Below are positions 11,864-22,468 of a stretch of 64,000 nucleotides of DNA, piece after piece. A model generated the notes under the pieces. The model did not search any database. It was not told the DNA's origin and saw nothing but the letters and a program-made list of their open reading frames with translations. Made by a program: the position numbers and the translations under genes. Each line of letters begins with the position of its first letter. The first letter of the stretch is position 1. The DNA is from Boothiomyces macroporosus (lineage: Eukaryota > Chytridiomycota > Chytridiomycetes > Rhizophydiales > Terramycetaceae). Location of the stretch: positions 124,001-188,000 of the forward strand of contig JADGKB010000007.1 of the NCBI GenBank assembly GCA_027604185.1, given 5' to 3'.

Positions 11864-12673
11864 TTAGCAGGCAGCGTAGCGATTAAAGGTTCCCTTGGTC
11901 AAGTAGTTTCCGCCCTTGTCTTCCTCTTTTCCGTTACTAAACAGTTTTACACTGCGATTGACTTTCATTGCAGCTTCATGTGCTTCCTTTAGGTCTGGTA
12001 GATTCATATTGATCTTTACTTCTGATTTTTGCTTCTTCTTTTCTTCATCAGATCCAGAGCCTGCGAGCAATTCAGGAGACTTTCTCTTTCTCTTTTTAGT
12101 AGGGCGAGATGCCAGGCGATCCTGTGCGGTTTTGATATCCGCTTCGCTAGTAGGGTTGATTAAAATAACATCTTCAGGCTTGAATGGCTGATTGCAGACC
12201 AGACAAGTAGTTGAATTAATGGTTTTTAATGCTGATTCAGACACTACACAACCACAGCTCCATAAAAAGACGAATCTGGATCTTCCGTTCATTTCCTTTT
12301 TAGTTATTGGACAAATAAATTGAGCATGATCTGCCGTATCTGAAATGTTTGTCACTAGTGATGAAGTCTGTCTTCCTTTATCTGGATTCAAGGTCAAATT
12401 TAATTGTTTAAAATCCTTGGGTTTCGTAATGTGAGGACAGATAATATCAGCATCTCCGTAGTCTCCCTTACTAGTAAGTATTTCTAGAATAGTGATTTTG
12501 TTGTACAATTTTCCAAGTAAACAACCAACTATTGGTTGCCGTAATGGCTGTTTTGAAAGCGCACAGAGCTCCCAAGCTGCTCGCATTTGCGACGTCTGAT
12601 TAGGCTTCTCTGCCTCTTGCTTGGTCTTTACTAACTCTTCTCTCTTTGGTATTGAGCCTCCATCGCATCCCAT
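11864..12673 (-). CDS. RTF2: Replication termination factor 2 (RTF2-domain protein)
   Basis: Single exon of 269 residues starting MGCDGGSIPKREELVK, the hallmark N-terminus of the Rtf2 family. It continues with WELCALSKQPLR and PIVGCLLGKLYNK, a degenerate RING-like half (HAQFICPITKKEMNG, LWSCGCVVSESAL, CLVCNQPF) and a basic linker (RPTKKRKRKS). Rtf2 is a nuclear protein that acts at stalled replication forks in fission yeast and links to Prp19-type splicing and proteasome shuttling in animals. The gene sits 59 nt upstream of the Dicer start codon on the same strand. No intron is needed. Confidence 0.92.
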   Translation of the reverse strand: MGCDGGSIPKREELVKTKQEAEKPNQTSQMRAAWELCALSKQPLRQPIVGCLLGKLYNKITILEILTSKGDYGDADIICPHITKPKDFKQLNLTLNPDKGRQTSSLVTNISDTADHAQFICPITKKEMNGRSRFVFLWSCGCVVSESALKTINSTTCLVCNQPFKPEDVILINPTSEADIKTAQDRLASRPTKKRKRKSPELLAGSGSDEEKKKQKSEVKINMNLPDLKEAHEAAMKVNRSVKLFSNGKEEDKGGNYLTKGTFNRYAAC

Positions 12674-12763
12674 TTTATCAGAAAGAAATTTTGGAACATA
12701 GATGTGACTCGAACGTCACAGAATCAAGTCACGTGCAAAATCCAAAGCCAGGTTGACAGCAAG

Positions 12764-13509
12764 TTAATCAAACTTTTTATTTACTTTATCAAACAGCTCT
12801 TCAATCGGATTCTTATTCATCAAATGCTTGTACTGAATACCCATAGATACGACAAAGAACACCAGGAATCCAGCATTTACAACATGTCTAATTAGACTGG
12901 ATTTACCTGGCAGTTACATAGACTAATGGCAAATGAGAGCTAAAGATGTAATCTAACCGGTTAAATCCGCTCTGGACAAACATGTCAATTGAAGTAAAGA
13001 ACGTAAATGAGCCGAATAGACTTGTGCATACAATCTTCAAGTGCTCTTGCGGGATATATTTCAGCAAATATGATAGTCCAGAGAGTATAATCAAGATGGA
13101 TAGTCTTAGGGAGTCTGGCAACGAAGCGCAAAAGTTCCACTGTAGAAAGTAACAAACAGTAAGAAAGCCTATGTCAGATATACTTGCCTATGGAAGTGGA
13201 AAGGATGAATACTTCCTCAATATAAAATGCTGAAACCAATCCAAGTATCATTGCTACAGTATTAACAGGCACCTGATAATCCTGGTATTTCAAAGTTGAT
13301 CCTTCCAAATATACAATGAATCCGAATGACAGGTAGCCAAATATGAATGCATTGATGAGGTACTTGATCCTGTTTGTTCTTTTTGATCCAAAGAGCGAAA
13401 TCAGTGGCGAAGACAGAATAAAGAATGAGCAGTACAAAGCGAATGGAATTCCTTTTGTTGATTGGTACTGCGACTCTGTTTGTGTGGTAGAGTAGTAGGC
13501 ATTCGACAT
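12764..13509 (-). CDS. Polytopic membrane protein, unknown family
   Basis: Three exons (13509-13188, 13168-12907, 12887-12764) give 235 residues with six or seven hydrophobic segments (for example FALYCSFFILSSPLISLF, AFIFGYLSFGFIVYL, VAMILGLVSAFYI, FLTVCYFLQW, LSILIILSGLSYLL and VNAGFLVFFVVSMG) and a short charged C-terminal tail. The first intron (13169-13187, 19 nt) has a GC donor; this join alone gives an open frame of consistent membrane character. The second intron is a canonical 19-mer. The start codon lies only 2 nt after the stop of the upstream gene. I cannot assign a function; an ER or vacuolar membrane protein is a guess. Confidence 0.75.
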
Positions 13510-13511
13510 TT

Positions 13512-14228
13512 TCAAATCTTTTTTTTATTTTTGGATTCAAGCACGTCTGGTTTCCTCTTGTATTTCTTTTCAATCTTTTCTTTCTGCTTATTACCCACAT
13601 CATTGCACCAAATCGCTCGCTCTAGTTCCCTGGGAGAAATCCCAATTGACTTTGCTTCACTAATAATGGTAGTGTACAACAGTTGGTATTCAGCCATGGT
13701 GTACTGGTACTTTTGCTTTGCTACCGAAGCATATAAAGCCTGGTCAGACATGAATGGAATGAAATTATACGCGCAAGAGAGGATGGCTGGAATTAAACCA
13801 AGAGTACCTGTTGCTGTGGCTACACCTATGCCATGCAACTTTGTTAATTGATTAATGGCTGATTTTACAGTATCGAAATCTACTCCGTCTTCTTGAAACA
13901 GCGTTTTCCTTTTATCTGAAAGCGCTTGTTCGATAATCTCAAAGGCGCCCTTGGAAGCCTCCATAATTTCTTTGTCTGTATTCTGCTCTACTCTCTTTAT
14001 AAACCCTGGTCGAAATGTTCCGTTCATCAGCTTCCAATGTACAATTGAGATCAACTCATCTTTGGAAAGGAACATTTCTTCCTTTGCCTTCAGTTGATCA
14101 GGAAACGAATTGAACCATTTGCTATAGTGATCAAAGTTCTTTTTATCAGTCTTTTTTATAATCGTATCTGAGTTTGAAAGGATATCCAGCAATTCGGGTT
14201 TTTCCTTGGTGAATACCTCGTTTTTCAT
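13512..14228 (-). CDS. Conserved hypothetical protein with HhH-like segment
   Basis: Single exon of 238 residues. It resembles an uncharacterised protein family common in fungi: W-F...DQLKAKEEMFLSKDELISIVHWKL, then GTFRPGFIKRVEQN, and a helix-hairpin-helix-like block LTKLHGIGVATATGTLGLI followed by IPFMSDQAL. The hairpin recalls DNA-glycosylase HhH elements, but the catalytic Lys/Asp of that superfamily is not evident. The C-terminus is highly basic (KIEKKYKRKPDVLESKNKKKI), suggesting nucleic acid binding or nuclear location. ATG 14228 is used because the in-frame extension upstream has no ATG. Its TGA stop is followed after 2 nt by the ATG of the next gene on the same strand. Confidence 0.75.
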   Translation of the reverse strand: MKNEVFTKEKPELLDILSNSDTIIKKTDKKNFDHYSKWFNSFPDQLKAKEEMFLSKDELISIVHWKLMNGTFRPGFIKRVEQNTDKEIMEASKGAFEIIEQALSDKRKTLFQEDGVDFDTVKSAINQLTKLHGIGVATATGTLGLIPAILSCAYNFIPFMSDQALYASVAKQKYQYTMAEYQLLYTTIISEAKSIGISPRELERAIWCNDVGNKQKEKIEKKYKRKPDVLESKNKKKI

Positions 14229-14278
14229 GAGAATAATTTGGAAAGAAAAAAGTAAAAAGTCAACCAAATAGCTGGTTT

Positions 14279-14289
14279 TATATAAATAG
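14279..14289 (+). promoter_or_regulatory. TATA box upstream of uS15m
   Basis: The sequence TATATAAATAG lies about 27-37 nt before ATG 14316, in the 87-nt space between the divergent starts at 14228 and 14316. Its location suits plus-strand transcription with a very short leader. Confidence 0.45.
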
Positions 14290-14315
14290 CGTTGTCATGG
14301 ATCTCATTTCTATTC

Positions 14316-15396
14316 ATGCAGTTTTGCTCTCTGCTATTCAAAAAATCTTTTTTTTCTCACATCAGAAAATCATGTTCAAGCTGCAGTTTTCAAGTAATTA
14401 AATTTCTAACGATTGAATTGCATACCAGCACCACACTATTCGCTAGGTTTCCTGCTCTTCCTACGAGGATTTCCCGTTCAGCGTACAGGAAAAATCAGAG
14501 AAAGATTGCTCAGTTGAAAGAAAAATTGGGTGATAAATATAGAATTATTGGAAGGGACAAGAGACAGTCACCAATCACAGAGAAATACGCTCCGTCAAGG
14601 CAATCACAACCGCCAAAGCCAATCCCACCTATCCCACAAATCAAAGGTTTGCTAGTGGAGGAAGGACTCTTCAAACCGCATTCCATTATTCCAGGGAAAC
14701 TAAAAGAATCTATTCAGGAATTGAAAAAAGTTAAAGAATCCCAAACTGAACAAGTAGTTGCTACCAAGAAATCTATTAGAGAAGCAGTACAGATATTGGA
14801 CAACAAAAAGGAAGAAACCACATTTGCTACTATTATGGATTTGCCAAAAGATGCAGTTCCAGAACCTGTCATAACAAAGATTGACGACACTGAAATTGAA
14901 TTAAAGACCGTCAAAGGGCCCTTTTATAACTATGGATTAGCACCATCTGAAGCAAATTTCTTGTTAAAGGAAGCGCCAAAAGCATTGTATTCTGCCTCGC
15001 TAACAGGTCATACTCAAGAAAGATCTGAGATGTTGCGCCGTATTTTATCAATTGAAAATGCAGATTCAAATTCAGTTCGTAAATTCAACAAACTGCGATT
15101 GATTGAACTATTCCAAAGGAAACCAAACGATACAGGATCAAGTGAAGTACAAGGTGTCACTAGTTTAATGTAGCTGCTGTAATGAATGTCAAAATTGAAG
15201 CTATGAGAAAGCACATGGAAAAGCACAAGAAAGATACCAGCACCAAGAGAAAACTTGAAGCTTGGATTTCAAAACAACGCGGCATTCTTAAATATCTTAA
15301 AAGAAAGGTAATTAATGCTTAGTATAGGATTTGAAAAAGTATGTAGAGGTCTGCGAAGCGCTTGGCATTAATCCTAAAAATATTTCACCATTTTAA
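14316..15396 (+). CDS. Mitochondrial small ribosomal subunit protein uS15
   Basis: Three exons (14316-15153, 15174-15307, 15328-15396) give about 346 residues. The C-terminal third is a clear bacterial-type S15 fold: [35 protein letters not shown], then TKRKLEAWISKQRGILKYLKRKD and the final YVEVCEALGI. The first ~50 residues are rich in Phe, Ser, Lys and Arg with few acids, like a mitochondrial presequence. The middle 200 residues are a lineage-specific extension, as in yeast Mrps28. Introns are both 20 nt. The start is uncertain: an ATG at 14371 (MFKLQF) with a longer intron could give a shorter presequence, but ATG 14316 needs no extra intron. S15 contacts small-subunit rRNA and helps central-domain assembly. 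Confidence 0.88.
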
Positions 15397-15998
15397 TAAA
15401 CATTATTGCAAATGATATTGGAAAATGTATTCTACTCAAGAACTCTAGTGTAGATATGAATGTGGCTCCCTAGAGGTGTTCTAAACTAGATCATCAGCAT
15501 AGACCTCAAAGATATATCGACGCCTCAAAGAAATCAAAATTTGTAAAAATGAAGCGACTGCCTAATCCGGGACTCTTTCTTTGATCTTTGAAATTCTCGT
15601 CTTGTCAAGGCGCAAGTTGATAAGAAATTTGCCATCGCTCTGCACAACGGCATCATACCGCCTTACCAAAACATGAAAATATTTGAGTCAATCTTATGCA
15701 ACCCTAAATCTCCACCTATTCAATCGTTTTAAGCTCTTTTGGTCTTTTTAATTTAGCTGAAAAAGGAAAATGGATTGTGCACAAAGAGCAGCGACTAATC
15801 CAAAAAGTCCCAGATTTGCTTTCAGGGATGAGAATAAAGGCGTAATTCAGTGCTGCGGAGAGTTTTTCCGAAAGCATGCTCCTATTTGGAAAGCTAAAAG
15901 TATTACTCATGATTAAAAAGCTCCTATCGCTTGTACGACCTTACTACGCCACATTTGAGGTGATAAAACCTGTTCAATAATTTCGTTTTCATTCCAAA
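15397..15998. other. 600-bp intergenic region without a recognisable gene
   Basis: The stretch between uS15m and UGP1 is unusually long for this window. I see no tRNA-like cloverleaf and no ORF with family resemblance; a 64-codon minus-strand frame (15716-15910) has no recognisable features. It presumably holds the UGP1 promoter and leader. Confidence 0.5.
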
Positions 15999-17660
<1,662 letters not shown>

Positions 17661-17773
17661 AATAAAATATTTACCTCCCAACTATTTTTGATTGTTTGCT
17701 CAATGAACCTTGTAATTATCACCGCTAATCTGAACACAATCAAGTATGATGAAATCACAAATTTATTAACAAA

Positions 17774-17929
17774 CTAAATGAGCGCAAGAACAACAGCGGC
17801 GGCCAAGCCAGAGACACCGTTGCTAAGAGCAGAACTAGGGGTTTTAGTTGGTGTTGGTTCACAATCAACGACTGGGGAAGGGTTAGGTACAGCTGCTACA
17901 AATGCCAACAAGAGTGCAAAGAATTTCAT
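17774..17929 (-). CDS. 51-residue secreted/GPI-anchor-type peptide
   Basis: Starting at ATG 17929, the product begins MKFFALLLAFVAAVPNPSP (signal peptide), has a short Pro/Thr/Ser segment with a single Cys, and ends in a hydrophobic tail GVSGLAAAVVLALI preceded by small residues (SSALSNG), the pattern of a GPI attachment signal. After processing only about 15-20 residues would remain, resembling minimal GPI-anchored glycopeptides of fungi. A TATA-like ATATAAAAAG lies just upstream of this ATG. A longer reading from an ATG at 17989 would bury the signal peptide, so the inner start is preferred. The coding call is moderate because the frame is short. Confidence 0.5.
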   Translation of the reverse strand: MKFFALLLAFVAAVPNPSPVVDCEPTPTKTPSSALSNGVSGLAAAVVLALI

Positions 17930-18155
17930 TGATACCTCTAGAAATTCCCTCTTCTTTTTATATCCATTCTTTAATTTTATCGGAGCCATAATTATGGTTA
18001 ATATTAAAATATTTTATTAAATTTGAAGTTGCATAAAACTAGAAAAAGATAATTAATATTGTAGCTCTAGTAGATTGTAGGTTGGATTAGTAGCTTTAAT
18101 TAGATTTTTAAATTTGAATGGATGAATTTAAAATTTCGCCAATCTCGAAAAGCAA

Positions 18156-19945
18156 ATGCAAGTTTGGCTTCTCACGCTGATTTCATTTGCGCTTGCAACA
18201 ACAAGCGACGCAATAAAGAAAGCTTATGAGGAAGCTGATCCTCAACTATTCAAACTGTCGACATCAAATTTCAAATCATCAGTAGCAAGCGGGAACTGGT
18301 TGGTATTCTATGGAGCTAAATGGTGCGGGGTAACTATTATTTCACTCAGCATTGTCAAAAACTAACTCCGGAATGGTTAAAATTGCAGGAATATGTAAAG
18401 GAAAACAAGTATAATATCAATATCGCCAAAGTAGAATGTACCGTTGACACCACACTGTGTGAAAAGATTGATGGATGTAATTGTTTGTTAACAAGATCCA
18501 TATATCGAACAGATTGAGAATGGAGAATCTAAAGGTGAAGTAGATCGTGAAATTGATCACTTGAAATCCATTGCAAAGTCTTTTGAAGCATCAAAGTCAG
18601 GATTTGTCAAGCTGCAAGAATATATTGATGAGCAAACCAAGCCGGATAGCACTGTTAATCCAAAGGGAGAGTTACTGTTCTTGACTGATGATTTGTTTAA
18701 ATCAATGACAAACAAGAAACCCTGGTTGTTGGTATTTTTTGCACCATGGGTAACTATTATTAATCTAGTGTGGAGTAAGTATAGCTTAATAGTAGCATTG
18801 CAAAAACTTGATGCCTGTACTTGAAGAACTTGCACCAAGATTGAAAAATAGAGTCAATGTAGGCAAAGTTGATTGCACCCAGCATGGCAGTATTAAGCTA
18901 TTAATGTAGAAATTTGTAAAGAATATGGTGTGGATGGTTATCCAACAATTTTCTTTGCTAATGAACCTGATACAAGGGCTAGGTTTAAAGGTGGTAGACA
19001 ACTCGCAAATTTGGAAGATTTTGCGCTTTCTTTTGTGAACGAACCATCCTTTGTTCCTATTCAAGCATCTGGTATTCCTGAAAAGATCAAATCGAATGAA
19101 GTAGCGCTATTCTACGTGTTTGATGATGATAAAGACTTGGAAAATGTTGTCAGAGTCAGCAAGCAAGTGAAAACTAAAATCCCATTCTTTATCTGTCCAG
19201 ATAAAAAAGGATTCAAGGAACTTAAAGTGAAAGGAAATTCTATGGTTATTGTTAAAGATGGAGGAATCAGTCAAGCTGAATACAGTGGTAGAAAATATTT
19301 AATTTAAGGTGATTTGAGTGATATCAAGAAGGTGTCTGAATGGATTCTTTTAAATAGATTTGCAATGGCGCCAGTCTTGGATGCAGATTCGCAAGAGCAT
19401 TTGATTATGCAATCTGAATATTTGATAATCACAGTAGTAGATCCAAACTCTGCTCAAGGCAAAGAAGCAATTCTACAATTGAAAAAGACAGCCACCAGTT
19501 GGCATGAAGAAAATCCATCAGAAACCAAAGTCAGATTTACCTATATCGATGGCATCCAATTCGATCATTATACTAAACAAGTTTATGGAATATCCCCCGA
19601 CGAATTACCTAGATTTGTTGTCACTAAACCGCATGATGATTTGTATTGGGACGCACATCAAACCGGACAATTATACACAATCAACAAGAAATCTTACTAT
19701 CTAGCACTAGAAGAAGCTCGAAACAATTTGACAAGCGTATTTATTATTAATGATAGCCTAAATCTACTAAAGGATTCATTGGAAAGATGTTTTACAATAT
19801 CAAGAAATTCTTTATCTTTATTTCATCTAGCTGGCTGAACATCATCTTGGCTATCGGAGTAGTTTCTGGTCTGTTTTACTATGTCTGCTGGCGTCCAGCA
19901 GGCTACCAAAAGCTATCTACTCAACTAGATCGCAAAGCCGAATAA
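18156..19945 (+). CDS. Transmembrane protein disulfide isomerase with two CGHC thioredoxin domains
   Basis: Eight exons (18156-18329, 18350-18476, 18496-18749, 18769-18774, 18796-18889, 18910-19287, 19309-19736, 19757-19945) give 549 residues. It has an N-terminal signal peptide (MQVWLLTLISFALAT), a first thioredoxin domain with WCGHCQKLTPEW, a second with [21 protein letters not shown] and GVDGYPTIFF, a ~300-residue lumenal region, a C-terminal transmembrane helix (SSWLNIILAIGVVSGLFYYVCW) and a short charged cytosolic tail without KDEL. This is the layout of membrane-anchored PDIs such as yeast Eps1 and animal TMX proteins, which oxidise or isomerise disulfides of ER clients. Introns are 19-21 nt. 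In both domains an intron lies between CG and HC, and in the second the CG pair is its own 6-nt exon. Confidence 0.93.
18769..18774 (+). other. 6-nt micro-exon coding Cys-Gly of a PDI active site
   Basis: TGTGGA stands between a 19-nt intron (18750-18768) and a 21-nt intron (18775-18795), both GT-AG and phase 0. Joining the exons gives W-C-G-H-C-K, the expected thioredoxin active site. Without the micro-exon the catalytic CxxC would be lost. Confidence 0.85.
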
Positions 19946-19949
19946 AAAA

Positions 19950-20314
19950 TCAAGCCTTTATTTTAATATTATACTTTTTCTGATATTCATTCATTTCATC
20001 TTCCTTTTTCTTGTAATTAGTCCCCAACGTTTTCATCAAAGTAGCGATCCCATCGTGATTCTGTTCCAAGAACGGCAACACTTCCTTTACAGTCTTTTTA
20101 ACCAGAATCCCACCTACAAGGCGGTAGCAAGTACGATCACCATCAAGTGGTTTAATAGTATCAATCACAAGTGTATGTTCATCCTTTTCTTGTTCAAGCT
20201 CTCCGATTTTCTGCGCTATAGCCGACAACTCTTGTTTCATTGAATTAAACTACATTAATCCAATCTTACTTTTTGCACGATTTCCTGGTCTGTAGGTTTC
20301 TTGTCTGCCATCAT
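19950..20314 (-). CDS. Prefoldin subunit 2
   Basis: Two exons (20314-20270, 20249-19950; 20-nt intron) give 114 residues, the normal size of this beta-class prefoldin. Recognisable features are the N-terminal coiled coil (QELSAIAQKIGELEQEKDEH), the conserved VIDTIKPLDGDRTCYRLVGGILV strand region and KTVKEVLPFLEQN before the C-terminal coiled coil. Prefoldin is a cytosolic hexamer that hands actin and tubulin to the CCT chaperonin. The gene ends 4 nt from the stop of the PDI gene (convergent) and its start lies 13 nt from the divergent NDUFAF5 start. Confidence 0.95.
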
Positions 20315-20327
20315 TTCAAGATCAAAA

Positions 20328-21366
20328 ATGAATTTTTTCAAAATGAAATCAACAAGGTTTTATTCTCAAATGCCGAAAATATTTAACTCTAAAGTCAAAC
20401 AGATACAAAAGAATCGGTCTGCATTGAATCCACTGTCAAAAACTGTTGATTATTTGAAGGATAATGTTGCTGATAGAGTAGCGGATAGGATACTGGATAT
20501 CAAGAGGGACTTTAAGACTGTCTTGGATTTCGGATGCGGTGCTGGGCATTTGATTAAATATTTGGATACGGATATGGTGCAAGAGAAATTGGTGCAGTAT
20601 GATTCATGCGAGCTGTTGATGAATAGAGATTCGATTGATTATCCAGGTATGTAACGAATCGCATTTGATAATGAACAGCATTAATGATAGTCAAAACTGA
20701 AAAGGTTGTTGGTGAATTGGAGAAACTGCCATTTGAAAATGATACTTTTGATGCAGTGATATCGTCGATGGCTTTACACTGGGTAAATGGTACATTCGAA
20801 TTAATTAGATTTACCTGGGACTCTAGTTCAAATCAATAACTCTTTAAAGCCAGATGGAGTGTTTATCGGTGCCATGTTGGGAGGAGATACTCTATACGAA
20901 TTAAGGTTAGTTTGGTTAATGCTAGGACTAGTTTACAATTGGCTGAAACAGAGCGATTTGGAGGAATTTCTCCTCATATTTCGCCAATGGTTCAACACCA
21001 AGATATTGGCTCGCTGTTGTCCAGAAGTGGATTTGAGCTGACTACAGTAGATGTGGATGAAATTACTATAAATTATCCATCAATGTTTGAACTAATAACA
21101 GACTTGCAGGCTATGGGAGAATCGAATGCCTTGAACTTGATCAACTACACCAGAAGAGACGTGTTTATGGCCGCAAGTGCCATCTACAGCTCGGTGTATG
21201 GTGAACAAGGCCATATCCCTGCTACTTTTCAAATTATATACATGATTGGATGGGTAAATGTTTTGTAATTTAGAAACCGCATTTTAGCCAGCCTAAACCT
21301 AAAGAACGTGGATCCCAGCAGTACTCTTTTAAAGATTTGGACAAGATCAAAGATATCAAGAAATAA
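20328..21366 (+). CDS. NDUFAF5: Mitochondrial complex I assembly methyltransferase/hydroxylase NDUFAF5
   Basis: Five exons (20328-20646, 20679-20789, 20809-20905, 20926-21253, 21274-21366) encode about 315 residues. The N-terminus is basic with few acids ([17 protein letters not shown]), suiting a mitochondrial presequence. The SAM-type fold shows [60 protein letters not shown] and [18 protein letters not shown], all characteristic of NDUFAF5, which hydroxylates an Arg of NDUFS7 during complex I assembly. The complex I subunit NDUFS8 is also in this window. The first intron is the only one not 19-23 nt: 20647-20678 (32 nt), or 44 nt if the next AG is used; both keep the frame. Confidence 0.93.
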
Positions 21367-21424
21367 AACTTTAACTTTTTGAAATACCAGTATTAACTTT
21401 TTAACTTTTTCTTTTTAATCTGAA

Positions 21425-22424
21425 ATGGACTTTCTCTCACACTTGGACGGAACATCAGCAGTAGGACAGGACGACCCATCAGTATTTGAAATTATTGCGA
21501 ATGAAAAGATGAATTCTTTGCTCTTGCCATCATTTGAATACATTCTTACCCAACTCACTCAGCAATATTACTTTTTATTACCGCTGCATCGCAAGAGAAA
21601 GCTGTTGTATTGCATCATGATGGCTTGCATTGAATTCAGTTATCTGAAGCGATACGGAGGATCAATCACTGAAAACTTTTACGGTTTAAAAAGACAACGG
21701 AATGGGAAATTAGGAAACAGATTATTGACTCTATCCATGTTTGAATTGATATTTGCACCAGTATATAAAACCTATTTGGACGAGTACTATAACCGGTTGT
21801 TGCTTCAAAGACAGCCAAAAACAAGATTGCAGAAACTATTTGTACTGGTTTATCCGTACTTTCATCTAGCAACGAATAGTTGGTCGCTACTATTAAAAAC
21901 AATGTACGTATACCAAGTAACTAAAATTCACTCGCCTTGGCAGATTATCACTGGATTAAGAACAGCTAGAATTAATATGAATGACTACGTAATTATTATT
22001 AACATAGCAAGAGATTGATCGAATAGATGCTGAGCGGAAACAAGCGTTTCAACAGAGTATGGCTACTACACAAGGTATACAAAGAATGTACCTTATATTG
22101 CGATACGTATCTCTTAAGCTGTTTAATTACCTGTCATTTGTACTTCCATCTGGCATTTTCATGTTTCGATTTCTTGAATGGTGGCAAACCAGCAATCCTA
22201 AAAAACAAGTGCTGCCAATACCTCCACCGCCAAAAATCACAAATGAAGAAATGGAACCGGGGAAATGTAGGATATGCAAAAAACCATTTGTCAATCCTGC
22301 AATGTTAAACTCTATAGTGTACTGCTATACTTGTGTTCATTCATACGTGGAAGAAAACTCAAAGTGCCCTCTGACTAATGGCAAAGCAGTGTCCACTGAT
22401 ATTAGGAAAATATATGATGATTAA
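21425..22424 (+). CDS. PEX12: Peroxin 12, peroxisomal RING E3 ligase
   Basis: Two exons (21425-21988, 22008-22424; 19-nt intron) give 326 residues. The N-terminal half is the Pex2/10/12 membrane domain (SVFEIIANEKMNSLLLPSFEYIL, then FELIFAPVYKTYLDEYY and FVLVYPYFHLATNSWSLL). Late in the protein come the hydrophobic SFVLPSGIFMFRFLEWW and a C-terminal RING-like domain with CRICKKPFVNP, CYTCVHSYV and CPLT. As in other Pex12 proteins, the RING lacks part of the zinc-ligand set. Pex12 works with Pex2 and Pex10 in ubiquitinating the import receptor Pex5, so the organism has peroxisomes. The last codons lie 44 nt from the next gene's ATG. Confidence 0.93.
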
Positions 22425-22468
22425 ATGTTGTGTTTAGTTTAGGCCGTGAGGTGCACAAGACCTTTTTC

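Noticed and set aside
18890..18909. GC-AG intron of 23 nt in the PDI gene
   Set aside because: A canonical 20-nt GT-AG intron starting three bases later keeps the frame equally well and fits the length norm.
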